Shown here: piece by piece, positions 24,633 to 34,780 of the stretch | Numbering within the stretch: position 1 is the stretch's first letter | How the letters are laid out: every line of letters begins with the position of its first letter | Assembly: GCA_009741485.1 (NCBI GenBank) | Contig: CM019217.1 | Location: 32,387,165-32,451,164, forward strand | Length of the DNA: 64,000 nt | Direction: 5' to 3' | From: Malurus cyaneus samueli | Taxonomy: Eukaryota; Chordata; Aves; Passeriformes; Maluridae | Position numbers and translations under genes: made by a program | The notes under the pieces: generated by a model | What the model was told of the DNA's origin: nothing | Databases searched by the model: none | The model's input: only the letters and a program-made list of their open reading frames with translations

Positions 24633-25466
24633 CTGGAAAGGAAAGGTCAGGGTCCGGCCAGGAGAGGAGGGGTGAAAGCCGCCTCCACTCCGCGAGAGAC
24701 CCGGCGGGGCCGCGGGAAACTGCTCCCGCCCACCTACCCTTCTCCCGGCCGCGGGGAAAGTCCGCCGAATGCAGGGCCCGCAGGTACTGCACCGTCATCT
24801 CCAGGATCTCCGCTTTCTCCAGCTTCCCCGAGCTCTGCAACGGGCAGGGCAGGTGGGCATCACCTTGAGAGGGCTCTGCCTTCCGCCGGGCCACCCCCTA
24901 AAGCCGCCGTATCGAGGGGATATCGCGGCGCACCGGGGAGAAAAGGGCGTAGGGGCTGCTCCCCTTGCCTACCTGTTTGGCCAGAGCCATGGGCACCGTC
25001 TTCCCCAGTTCGGTGAGGCAGCGGTTTATGCGGTCCCTCCTCCGCTTCTCAATCACTTTGTGGGAAACCGGCGTCCTCTGCAAAATATATGGGGCACGTT
25101 AGTGGGGGAGGAGAAAGCAGACGGATCCAGTCTCGCCGGGACAGCCGCTCCCGGCCCCGGTCTCGACCACTCTAGGGAAGTCAGTCCCCACCCCGCTCCG
25201 AACAGCTGTGCCGGGCGCGACGCGGCCTTGGGAAGGATGATGCCGGTCCTCTCCGCGCCGCTCTGGTGGCTCCCCGACTGCGCGGACGGCCCCAGCAGGG
25301 CAGGCTTGTTTTTGTGAGGGTGGTGTGGTTGTTTTTTTGTGGGGTGGCTTTTCGAAGGGAAAGGCGGGGTGGGGCTCGGGGCCGGGTCCGCTTGGCGGCC
25401 CCGCAGACCAGTGCGCGCAAGGCGGGCGGCGAGACTCACCCTCCGCTCCTTGAGCTTGGAGGCCAT
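24136..25466 (-). CDS. HELT: HELT, bHLH-Orange transcriptional repressor, four coding exons, 241 aa
   Basis: Coding exons, in transcript order, are 25440-25466, 24973-25077, 24738-24834 and 24136-24632; together they make 726 nt including TAG. Residues 10-27 form the basic region, with a KVIEKRRRDRIN core and Glu19 for E-box contact. Helix-loop-helix runs to about residue 69, and the Orange domain is about 84-126 (starts FANYFHYGYHEC). The Pro- and Gly-rich C-terminal half has no WRPW or YRPW tetrapeptide and ends in PSML. From family knowledge, HELT is a nuclear repressor that homodimerises or pairs with HES/HEY proteins on E-boxes and promotes GABAergic identity in the midbrain. I recall vertebrate HELT at about 240 residues with near-identical bHLH and Orange domains, so this copy looks intact. 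The start was chosen for its strong Kozak context (CCACCATGG) and its match to the family N-terminus MASKLKER. Lys16 stands where HES proteins have Pro and HEY proteins have Gly. Confidence 0.96.
24738..24834 (-). CDS. HELT: HELT coding exon 3 (residues 45-76 plus one base)
   Basis: The exon follows a CGTTGCAG acceptor and encodes the loop and helix 2 (SSGKLEKAEILEMTVQYLRA onward). It ends with one base (G) before a GTAGGT donor, leaving a split alanine codon that exon 4 completes with CA. Confidence 0.95.
24973..25077 (-). CDS. HELT: HELT coding exon 2 (residues 10-44)
   Basis: The exon starts after a TTTTGCAG acceptor and ends at CAG before GTAGGC, with both boundaries in phase 0. It encodes the basic region and helix 1, from RTPVSHK to MALAKQ. 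Confidence 0.95.
25440..25466 (-). CDS. HELT: HELT coding exon 1 (residues 1-9)
   Basis: This very short first coding exon encodes MASKLKERR. It ends AGG followed by a GTGAGT donor, giving a phase-0 intron. A separate ATG at 25478-25480 lies 14 nt upstream in another frame. Confidence 0.93.
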
Positions 25467-25500
25467 GGTGGGCACTGCATCCCGTCTCTCTCCGGGCCCC

Positions 25501-25509
25501 TTATAAAGC
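25501..25509 (-). promoter_or_regulatory. TATA-like element upstream of HELT
   Basis: The minus strand reads GCTTTATAAGGG about 40 nt before the HELT start codon, inside GC-rich sequence. If used, it would place the transcription start near 25474 and leave a leader of only about ten nucleotides. That is unusually short, so a start site farther upstream is also possible. Confidence 0.4.
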
Positions 25510-25718
25510 CATCACTTCTTGGGGGGGACCCCGGGGGGCCTCCATGGGCCCGCTGATCCCATAGGATTAGGGGCGAGCGGCGCCGAGGGAATGTATGCAT
25601 TAAAGATCAGGGTGGAAGGGGGCGAGGGGATGAGGGGCTTTTTTTTCTTCTCTCTTCTTCCTTTCTCCCCCTCCTCGCCCCCGTCCACGCAGCCGGGGGC
25701 GGCCCAGCTGTGTCGCCC

Positions 25719-25743
25719 CACGTGGACCTCGGGGACACACGTG
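25719..25743. promoter_or_regulatory. Paired CACGTG E-boxes in the HELT promoter
   Basis: Two perfect CACGTG hexamers lie at 25719-25724 and 25738-25743, 19 bp apart centre to centre, about 255-275 bp upstream of the HELT ATG. CACGTG is the class of site bound by HEY/HES-related proteins including HELT, so autoregulation is a reasonable inference. USF or MYC/MAX proteins could also bind these sites. Confidence 0.5.
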
Positions 25744-25759
25744 ACGGTCCCACAATAGA

Positions 25760-25854
25760 GGCGGGGATGGGGCCGGGGATGCGGCGAGCGGGGCGCAGGG
25801 GCGCGATACCGCGCCCTGCGCCCGGCTCGCCGCATCCCCGGCCCCATCCCCGCC
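25760..25854. repeat. Large GC-rich inverted repeat (hairpin or cruciform) in the HELT promoter
   Basis: The left arm 25760-25805 and right arm 25810-25854 are reverse complements over about 44 base pairs, with one mismatch, one bulged G and a 4-nt loop (ATAC). The outer part of the stem is unbroken for 30 bp. The structure follows the two E-boxes and lies about 290-390 bp upstream of the HELT start codon. It could be a real promoter structure or a fold-back assembly artefact. Confidence 0.9.
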
Positions 25855-25894
25855 GCCAGCCTGCAAATCCGGCACCCCTACCCTCCCCTTAGCC

Positions 25895-26810
25895 CCAGCG
25901 CTGACTGCATTTTAAAGCCTGTCCAGAGTCATTAAAGTAATTAAGTAAGCCCTTAATAGGCTGTTCCGCCCAGTTCAAGGGAGAACCCTTGGAGACGGAG
26001 TGGCCCCGTTTGTTCTCAGGCTTTTCTCACACGACTTGGTGACACGTCCATCTTTATAAGAGATGGCAGCGAGGATTTTTTTGTTTACACCGCTTTATGC
26101 GCTGGGGACACCCCGGCAGGTGTGGGACCGGGGGGCTGGCACACGATATCCCCCCCCTATTGCCCCCCTTTTTTTTTTTTTCCCGTCGGCTCGGGGAGGC
26201 TCTCGCCAGCCTTTGGCACACGACGCTCCTTTTTTGTGTGGTGTGCGCGTCTGTGCGTTGTTGTTTTACCCCCCCTGCTCCCCCCTTCCCTTTGGAGAGG
26301 CTCAATTTGTAGCCTATTATCCTATAGGAAAATGTCCCATTGAAAAGTATGAATAGTTTCATTGGGCCTAAATTTTAATAATGCGGGTCAAAGAAAAGAG
26401 GGGCAAATAAAGAGGGGATCGCAGCTGGTCCGAGAGTGCATTATTCGGTGTCACCTGCGAGCGGGATCGCCGACAGACCCCCTATTCATTTGCCTAATTT
26501 TGGTCAATTTAACAAACTTCAGGAGAAATTATTGTGGCATTGTTAAGGAGGGTAAAGCTTTCTGATCGAATTAACAGCATGTTTTGATCCGGTAAATGTC
26601 ATTAAAAAGAAAGAAACAATCGCGTTTAAAGGGGGGCTCCGAGTTAAACGCGCCAAGTGGAGACGCCGGAGCGCAAAGCTCACAAAGGGAGCAAGTAACT
26701 GCCACAGGGGAACTTTTGTACGCTCACATTGCTGAGGTTTTTTACACAAAAAGGCATTATTTCATACTTGAATACGTTTAATCCAACAATTGTCTATTTT
26801 CTGCAAACAT
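25895..26810. promoter_or_regulatory. Candidate conserved non-coding elements upstream of HELT
   Basis: This GC-moderate stretch between two CpG islands is rich in homeodomain-type cores. TCATTAAAGTAATTAAG occurs near 25930, and TAATTTTGGTCAATTTAAC near 26495. It keeps scattered CpGs and has no transposon signature, although a C- and T-run tract occupies 26150-26285. I see no open reading frame of interest. Calling it regulatory is inference from composition and position. Confidence 0.4.
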
Positions 26811-26839
26811 ATTTTCACAGCATTGTTAGCTTTCCTCTC

Positions 26840-27620
26840 CGCGGCCCTCCGCCCGGGCAGCCGCGCTCCTCGCCTGGCGAGCGCACCGAGCCCCCGGCCC
26901 ACCCGCACAGCCCCGCACCGCCCCGCACCGCCCCGCCGGGGCCGCCCGCCGCGTCGGGGGGGCCGCCCGCCGCCGCCGCCCGCCGCCCCCCACAGCGCGG
27001 CGGCGGGCGCGGGCCCCCCGGGCCCTCTCCACGGCCGCGGTCGCCTCGAGCCGGCACGGCCCGCGGGTCGCCCGCTCGTCTTTCCCCCCCCCCCCGGCCC
27101 CGCCGCCGGCCCCGGCGCTGCCGCAGGTCGCCGCCACCCCCGAGGGAGAGGGAAGGCCCTAGAGCGGCCTCGCCGCGGCGGGGCCGCCCGGAGCCTGGCT
27201 GTGCCCTCCCGGGCGACGCCGCCGAGCCCCGGGCAGATCTGCGGAAACGGCGATGTCCCCGCCATGTGAGCTCGGAGAGCTGTTCTCTCGGAAACCCCCA
27301 CGTCCTCTCTCGTATTCCGCGTTTTTCCAACCTTTTCCCCTTGCGATTTAAAATGGAGAAGCTATCCCCCCCGCATGTCCCCGGGTGGGCACGACGGGTG
27401 ACACCGCCGCTCTCGCGGGCTCGTTTCCCCAGAAGCGGTCGGGGACCCTCACCCCTCGGCCCCGGGCTGGTTCCCACCGCCCCGAGCCGGCCAGGAGCGT
27501 CGAGCGGCTCCGCGGGAGGAGGCAGCGGTGGTCCCAGGGCGCCACTCCCCAGGTCGGCGGGGTGGAGTGGGCAAGGCCGGCTGCCCGCGCGGGCACCCCT
27601 GCGTGCCGTGCCGCCGGCCG
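26840..27620. other. CpG island upstream of HELT, with CCG-rich simple repeats
   Basis: Extremely GC-rich sequence contains CCG/CGG runs (about 26930-27010), a 10-bp unit CCCCGCACCG repeated in tandem (26911-26940) and a C-run (27076-27087). Long open frames on both strands here are Pro/Arg/Gly-rich and match no family I know, so I treat the region as non-coding. It may be an extra promoter or a Polycomb-recruiting island. Confidence 0.7.
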
Positions 27621-27730
27621 TATTATTCTTCCAGGAGCCTTGTAGGTTTCGGTATATTCATTCTTGTACAATGGGATTAAACACTAACCGTTATCATCCA
27701 AATTAACTAAACTCTGAATAGCAAATGCGG
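27620..27730. promoter_or_regulatory. AT-rich element between two CpG islands
   Basis: A short non-GC segment reads TATTATTCTTCC, then GGGATTAAACAC, then CAAATTAACTAAAC. GGATTA is an OTX/PITX-type site, which would suit a midbrain gene. The regulatory role is inference from the motif alone. Confidence 0.3.
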
Positions 27731-27879
27731 GGGCTTTTATTTTTTTCCTCCTCTTTTTGCTCCACTGGCGGAGATGGAGTTGATCCTCTTACTGTCTGTG
27801 TTAACCGCCAGCTGCAGGCACCTGCGAGGCAACTTCTTACACGAGGGAAGTTGTTTATTTGCTCGCTGGCTTCTCCCTC

Positions 27880-28520
27880 GTTGGTTCACCCGCGGGCCGG
27901 GCTGCCCGGGGCAGCGGCGGGGGGCGCGGGGTGGCCGTGGCATCCCCGCGTGTACCGCTGCCTCGTCCTCGGAGGGCTTCGGCGGGGCTGAAACCAGAGG
28001 GTGATCATCCGAAACTGCCGCGGGCGGACTGTCACCCTTTAGGGAAGCCAGACTAAGACGGGTTAGAATATTTTTTAGTTTTTAACTCCCCGCGAGCGCC
28101 TGTTGGCTCTCCTTGCGGGACGCGCGACCACTGCTCTTTGGCAACCAAGGCGGACACTCGAGTCTCCATCACCCACCATCGGTTTTTGGCTCTCGCCCAG
28201 GAGCCCCGCCGGCTGCAGCCCTCTCCCCAGGCAAAGGGCTGACCGCGACCGGGCGCCCGTCCGGTACGCGCAGAGCGCGTTGAGCCCACTGCCGTCCGGG
28301 GGCTGCAGGGCGAGGAGAGGCAGCACTCGCCCTCTCCCCGCGGCCGGTCCGGGGGTCCCCGCCTGGCGGGACTGCGTCCCGAGAGAGTGGGCCGGCTCGG
28401 CTGCCCGGTGCGCTGCCGGCATGCGCACGGGTGCCGCGTCTCTGTGGCGTGCGGCCCCTGTCCCGTGGGCACTGGCGCTGACATGGGCTCTGACAGGGAG
28501 GTGGAGATACTCGGGGAGGT
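27880..28520. other. CpG island, no recognised gene
   Basis: A third CpG-dense block lies about 2.4 kb upstream of HELT. Open frames of up to about 180 codons on both strands give low-complexity Arg/Pro/Ala sequence and show no domain. It could be an unannotated non-coding RNA promoter. CpG density falls sharply after about 28550. Confidence 0.6.
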
Positions 28521-28559
28521 GTCAAGCTGCTTTGAATCGGAGTCAAGATTTACCTTTTT

Positions 28560-30579
28560 GTGAAAACAGATCATCTTCCCTCTGTTTCTTCACCCCCACT
28601 TTTCCTTTTTGCCTCCTATGTAACGTTTGGGTTATATGCAATGACTTCATCTAGTAATTCAAACTGTGGATATTAGGTTTGAAAATCATTGTCACTGTGT
28701 GCATGCAAGAAACCAGCTAATCAGCCTCCCATGAAAGATTTATCCAGGCAACTGGTGAATCAAGTGCAAAGTAAAGTGTCCCAGCATGTGTGGGGCTGGG
28801 TTTGGCCCTGACAGCATGGTTCAGTCCCATACTGGAGGTCCTGCTGTGATATGGAGAGGCATTCACACTCCTGGATGATCTCATGTCTGCCAGGGAATGG
28901 GAGAACTCACAAGGTGCAACAGGTCCTACCTGTAGGAGGGGGTCGCTTTATTACTTAGCAATCCTGGATCTGCAAAGAAGCAGTGATCTCTTCACTCAAG
29001 AGAAGGCATTATTTCATTTAGTAGTTTAACTCTCAGCTGTGCATACAGCAGTTCATCATGCCAAGCTAGCTTTCACTGTGAATTAGTTTACTCTTGCACT
29101 CTCCATAAGGCTAGGCTAAGTTAGCAAGTTTCCCATCTTTTCACAGCTCCTAATACTCGCTGCCTTTGTGTCTGAGGCTGCTTGGTTCACATCTTGTTCC
29201 TCAGCTGGAGGTATTTCCTACCTCAGTGTTACTGTTTGTTCCAGCTGTAGTCTGCCTCTGTGTCTTCCTTTCTAGTGGAAGGACCATGCTCCTCTGCTCA
29301 CTTGCCACGAGTGGCATCAGTAAGGGGGAGGTGATAACATGATAGGTCTCGAGACTCCATTCCAGTATGGTCCTTTGCAGAAGAAGCCATGCTTGTAACC
29401 ATGAGTCCCTTGTATTGGTGGGTAGATTACAGGGTGCTCTTCTCAAAGTCCTAGAGCACTCAAGGAAGTACTGCTTGTGCTTCAGAAGATGATGTTCTTC
29501 TCATTCTGTAAGATACAGTAATGTTCATAAGCTAAGCTTTGATCCTAAAAGCTCTAAAACTGTGATCTCAATCACAGGAAGTTGTCAAGTATCTCTGTGG
29601 TGGAAGACAGGACATCCAAGTCAGTCATGCTCCTGGGTGCTGCTGCGTCCTTGTTGTGTTCCAGCTCCGAGGAGGCACAATTTATTGTGAGTACAATGAA
29701 CATGTATTTCATGATTAAAAGCTTCAGGAAAGTAAAATCTGATATGGCTTGCTTTTAGATTATTCTGTTTCATAGGAACTTTTTGGAGTACAGATTATTT
29801 GAGAATTATTCTCATATGCTCCTGTCATTTGTGCTATCTCCTCTGTTGACTTTTTTCCAGACATAAAATTTTAAGCTTATATTTAGGTTTATATGCAGTA
29901 TAGCTAATCTATTCAGAATTACATAGGGTAAAATAATTCACTGATTAAAATCAGGTGTAGTTATATGTGTTATAGCCATTTACAGAAGCTGATTTACATT
30001 GACAGAAAACCTGATACAGCTTTTGCCCATCAAATGTGTATGTACGGCAAAAACTTAAGACTGTCCACTGTATTTGTACATGGTGAGTCCCCCAAGATGG
30101 TGGATAGATGTTTGCAATTTTCCCAATGACAGCTATCTTCTCAGCCACATCACTGTTGAGACAGAATATGTTGTTCCTTAAATGACAGCCTGTCAAAATG
30201 AGAACAGAGTGCTAAAATTTATTTCAGTGGGATTTAGGCAATCATGAATCACTGGAGAGATGTGCCTTAGATTGTTTGTGACTGAGGTGTTCTAAATAGC
30301 TAAATAGCTAGATTATTAGCTAAATAGCAGATTCATGCTGTCTGGCATGAATAAAGGCTGAAGAGTTCAGAAAGTACAAGGACTTTTTCTGCAGTGACAG
30401 ATCTAATGCTGAAAAATGTCTAACCCTTCCTCTCCAGTCTTAGTAAAAATTAAAACAAACAAACAAGAGTAAAAACTTTTGCTCAGCATGGTTTCTCAGA
30501 GGGAAGGTCTTGCTTAATTCATACAATAATCTTCTATGTAGAAGTGACTGGCTTGGTGGATAAGGAAAGAGCAGTGGAT
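28560..30579. other. Gene-free interval
   Basis: CpG density drops to background. A small tandem CTAAATAG repeat lies at about 30295-30335. Nothing else is recognised. Confidence 0.5.
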
Positions 30580-30949
30580 ACTCTGAAGAAAGAGAAGGCT
30601 TCAGGGCGACCTTGTCACAGCATTTCAGTACTTGAAAAGAACCTACCAGAAAGCTGGAGAGGGACTTTTTACAAGGACATATCGTGACAGTACAAGGGGT
30701 AATGCCTTGAAACTGAAAGAAAGTCGATTTAGATTAGTTATTTGAAAAAAAAAATTCTTTACTGTGAGGGTAGTACAGGCTGCCTGGAGAATTTGTGGAT
30801 GCCTTATCCCTGGAATTTTCAAGGCCAGGCTGCATGAGGCTCTGAGCAACCTGGTCTAGTGGGATGTGTCCCTATCCACAGCAGGAGAGTTGGAACACGA
30901 TGAACTTTAAGATCCCTTCAAATGCAAGCTATGCTATGATTCTGCGATT
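30580..30949 (+). mobile_element. CR1 LINE 3' fragment
   Basis: It starts within the CR1 ORF2 end (CAGCATTTCAGTACTTGAAA, read as an FQYLK-like segment) and continues through CR1 3' sequence (TGTGGATGCCTTATCCCTGG). It ends CTATGATTCTGCGATT, a decayed octamer tail. It is inactive. Confidence 0.88.
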
Positions 30950-30971
30950 ACGTCTACTTGGCTTTTCATAT

Positions 30972-32044
30972 TGTCTCCTGTAACATCTTTCTAGAGAAGC
31001 CAATGATGTGCAGTCTGGATGAGCAGTTTTTTGAGCAAAATTGAAAACTGGCTGAATTGCCAGGTTTAGAGAGGGATGATCTGTGGCACAAAATCTAGTG
31101 TCCAGTATCTAGTGGTATACAGTGTGGGTCACTGCTTGGTAAAATCATGTTTAACGTCTGCATTAATGAGCTGGAACATACCCTCAGCAAGTTCACAGAT
31201 GCCATAAAATGAGGAGTAGCTAATAAACCAGAGAGTTATTCTGCCATCCAGAAAGTCCTCAAAAGGCTAATAAAATGGGCTGTCAGGAGTCTCATGAAAT
31301 TCAACAAAGGGAAATGCAAAGTCCTGCACCTGGAAGGAAATAACCCCCTGCACCAGTACATGCTGGGGGGCTGACTGACTGGAAAGACACTCTGTGGAGA
31401 GGGACCTGGGGGTCCTGATGGACATCAAGTTGAACATGAGCCAGCAGTGTATCCTTGTGGCCAAGTAGGCCAATGGTATCCTGGGGTGCATTAAGAGGAT
31501 TATTGCCAGCAGTTGTGGCTGGTGACCCTGCCCCTCTACTCAGCCCTGGGGGAATCCACGTCTGGAGTTCTGGATCCATTCTGGGCTCTTTAATACAAAA
31601 CAGAGATGTACTCACTGAAGGGAGTACAACAAAGGGCCACAAGGATGATTAAGGGATGGGAGCACCTCGTGTAGGAAGGAGACACTGAAGGAGCTGAGAC
31701 TGTTCAGCCTAAAGAAGAGAAGGCTCAGGAAAAGCTTGCTAGTGTGTACAAATATCTGAAGGAAGGGTGTCAAGAAATTGGAGCCAGGCTCTTTTCAGTG
31801 GCGCTCAGTCATGGGAACAGAGGCAATATGCACAAACAGAAACACAGGAGTTTCTCTCTATAACAGGAGAAAACTCTTGTGCTGTGCGGGTGGTTAATCA
31901 CTGAAACAAGTTGCCCACAGAGGATCTGGGTTCTGGACATGGTCCTGGGAAACTGACTCTAGGTGGCCATGCTTGAGCAGGGAGGTTGGAACAGATGGCC
32001 TCCGGAGATGCCTGCCAACCTCAACCATCTCAAAGTTCTGTGCA
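30972..32044 (+). mobile_element. Second CR1 LINE fragment, head to tail with the first
   Basis: A longer CR1 piece begins within the reverse transcriptase region, upstream of the segment encoding the finger/palm end. CCTGCACCTGGAAGGAAATA and CAGAGGGCCACAAGGATGAT-like words are visible. It runs to a decayed tail (CTCAAAGTTCTGTG). Multiple stops and frameshifts break the frame. It lies only about 20 bp after the previous CR1 tail. Confidence 0.88.
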
Positions 32045-34780
32045 TTTCCTGTGTGAACATTTTGTTATGATGTAATTCGGTCCCACTTTGGTATATAAGA
32101 AATGTATTTTAATTTTTTTTTCTTACACTACACACAGATTGAGCTTTTTTACTGTGTTCTCAATAGGACAATTCATTTAGATTCAGGGCTTCTACACCTG
32201 TGTCAAGCAGCATAAATGAGAGGGAAACAAAGTCTCTCTGTTAATTGTGCTTCACCACGTGTTGCATTGCAACTCGGCTCATTAAAGCCTCGTTAACATC
32301 CATTATACTTATGACTGCTTTGTAAACAATGCTAATTCAATAGGACTTCAGAGCTTAATTCCCTCTAGAGTCCTTTGTAACTCCTAGCCACGACTTTCTT
32401 TCTAGCTGAAGTGGAAAAAGGGACCTCTGTGAGAGATTTATGGGCACTGCAAAGCCTATTAATTTAGTAATGCCATAGTTCAAGCATCTTATTATTATAA
32501 CCCTCAGGACTGAGTTTATTGAGTGGAATAGGGACTTAGAGAACTTCTTTCAGCAAAGCAATGTTCTTTGGTTCAGTCCAGCTTTGCTCTGATTTTCCAG
32601 AGACTGAGTGGACCAAACACTTCTCCTTGCTACCTTGGCTTCCAGAGAATTATTTCTGAAATGTGCTCTTGTTACTAACTTTGAGAGTTAGGATGCTACA
32701 TTAAGCACAGGCTGTGCCCAGCTTTTTAGGTTTAAATATTGGGCTTGTATCAGCCATGATATAAACACAAAAAAAGATGCAGATGATAGGAACCATGCCT
32801 CTGAACGCCAGTGAGGTGGTATCAATGGTCTTGCATGCTGTACTGATGGCTGGCATTTGTGAGGTTTATCCAGTGTTACATATGGCAAGCAGCATAAGCC
32901 TAAGATCTCAGAGACTTTGTGAAGGCAGATAATATAAAGTTTATACTGTGAAATAAAAAAGAGAGGGGAACGGATTCCTCAAGGTTTCTACAGTCTGTCT
33001 GTCTTCTAGGCAAGGACTGTAGCCCCAACCAATTGCCTTTGGTAACTTCTTTATTTCTGGCCAGGTGGGTGGCTGGCCTTCCTGCTGGCTCTGTCTTGGA
33101 TATTGAGTGGTCTCTGTTGCTGTAGGCTGAGTCATCACTTGTTTCTCTGAATCCTGTAGCAGCTTCGAGTTACCTAGTGTTCTCTTTGTCTCCTTTATTC
33201 AAAGAGAGGAGAGATGGATGCAATCAGGGTGGAAGGAACACGCAGCTGAGAGGCATTGTTCTGTTTGCTGCTGGGAAAAGGTGTGTTACAAGAGTTAAAG
33301 GCTTTCCATTGTTGAGTTTTTGTTCTGTGAAAGTCTTGTCTTTCTGACTGAGCACTGAAAAATGCTCTGCTTCTGGAAAGTTTAGGTTGTTCTTCTTCAA
33401 GTCAAGTTCTTTGTTTGAACACTGCAAATAGCCCTCTACTGTTTCTGAACTCATAGCCCAAAGGCAATCTAAAAGGTTATGATAACATGTGAAGATCCCA
33501 CAAATGCTTCAAAAACAAGTGTGAAATCTGTTTGCATGTCCTGGCTTTAAAATAATCACTTCTTGCATATGTGCACCTTTGATGATAGCAAAGTGCTAGA
33601 AAAACAAAACATGACTATTAAATGCATATACTTCCTTTAAAAGTTGTCAAGGTTTTCTGGGTAAGCATCATTCCCTGCTCACCCTGTTCTCTGATTCTTT
33701 CTTAATGCAAGTCTGTCTAATGTCAGAGAATAACAGAGCCTTGATCATACCTTGTAGGGACATTCTTCTACCACTGGGTATATCTGACACGGGGATATCA
33801 GATGTGACCAAATATTTCTGCAACAACTCTTCCTTTCTGGATGAAATTAAAGTATATTGAAAGCTCAGAGTTCACAAGTCATGAGCCAAGCCCCCAAACT
33901 CTTAAGTGAAAAGTCAGGAACTTAAAATTGTCAGCAATAATAACGAGCCATCAGACAGCTGGTTATTTCAGTGGCTTTCCATTTGTGGTTTTTCCTTCTT
34001 CAGCATTTGTGACTCAGGTTATCAAACATTCTTTATAAACATTAGAACAGAAAAGTAATTTTTATGAAATCCATAGATTCTGAAGCAGAAACCACCAGAT
34101 ACAATTAGATTTTCTGAATGAAAACATAATGGTTTTAGGAACACTAGAAAGGGTGTCGATGCTAGATATGGTGCCACCCATTTTTCATTTCATCTAGTTA
34201 ATTTTTAAACTAATTATAGCAGGCAGAGAAGAAGTAGCCATGTCCCCTCTGGCTTTAATGCCATGTTCATTTTGATGGAAGGCTATTTTACATGTCATGA
34301 GAGTGGATAAACACCTTGTGCATGGTCTAAGGTCCCATTCTTCCTTCACATTCATATCCTCCCGATGGCACAGATAGGAGTATGTTTGGGGACCTAACCT
34401 GTTGTGGTGCTTTGAACATTAGTTACTGCTTTTTCTAATAAATTGGGTTTTGACATTGGACAGGGAAAATAGAACATGAAAGTGTCAGTGCCAGAAAGGA
34501 GAGCTAGGAATAGTTTCTCACTGAAAAGCATTGGAATTATTTACTCCATTCTACTGATCTGGCATTGTTTCACCAAATATATATATATGCATTAAAATAT
34601 TATATAAATGGCAATGATATAAAAAGAACTAACTTCTGCGCTGTTATCTTCTATGCATATGTGAAGGTTCATATAAAATAAGCAGATTGAATGTCACGGT
34701 GCCCATGGAACATGTGGCTGACAAACTAGGAAGGAGTGGAGACTAAGTCCCACAGTTTGGTCCTGCATTTGCAAGGCAGA
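32045..34780. other. Gene-free interval with one candidate non-coding element
   Basis: About 32230-32540 is unique sequence with several TAAT-containing words and one CACGTG-like E-box (CCACGTGTTG). It may be a conserved non-coding element. An AT dinucleotide run lies near 34578-34590. No exon is recognised. Confidence 0.4.

Larger units (their letters stand above)
23270..25900. other. CpG island covering HELT and both flanks
   Basis: CpG-dense, GC-rich sequence runs without a real break from about 600 bp beyond the HELT polyadenylation site, across all exons and introns, to about 430 bp upstream of the start codon. Long islands over the whole gene body are typical of Polycomb-controlled developmental regulators. 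Edges are estimated by eye. Confidence 0.8.

Noticed and set aside
26729..27706. Plus-strand open frame of 325 codons
   Set aside because: The product is almost all Pro, Arg, Gly, Ala and Ser. Long frames exist on both strands in several phases, as GC-rich DNA gives by chance, and no domain is visible.
28053..28654. Frames of up to 183 codons in the most distal CpG island
   Set aside because: Both strands are open and the composition is Arg/Pro/Ala. No conserved motif or splice pattern is visible.
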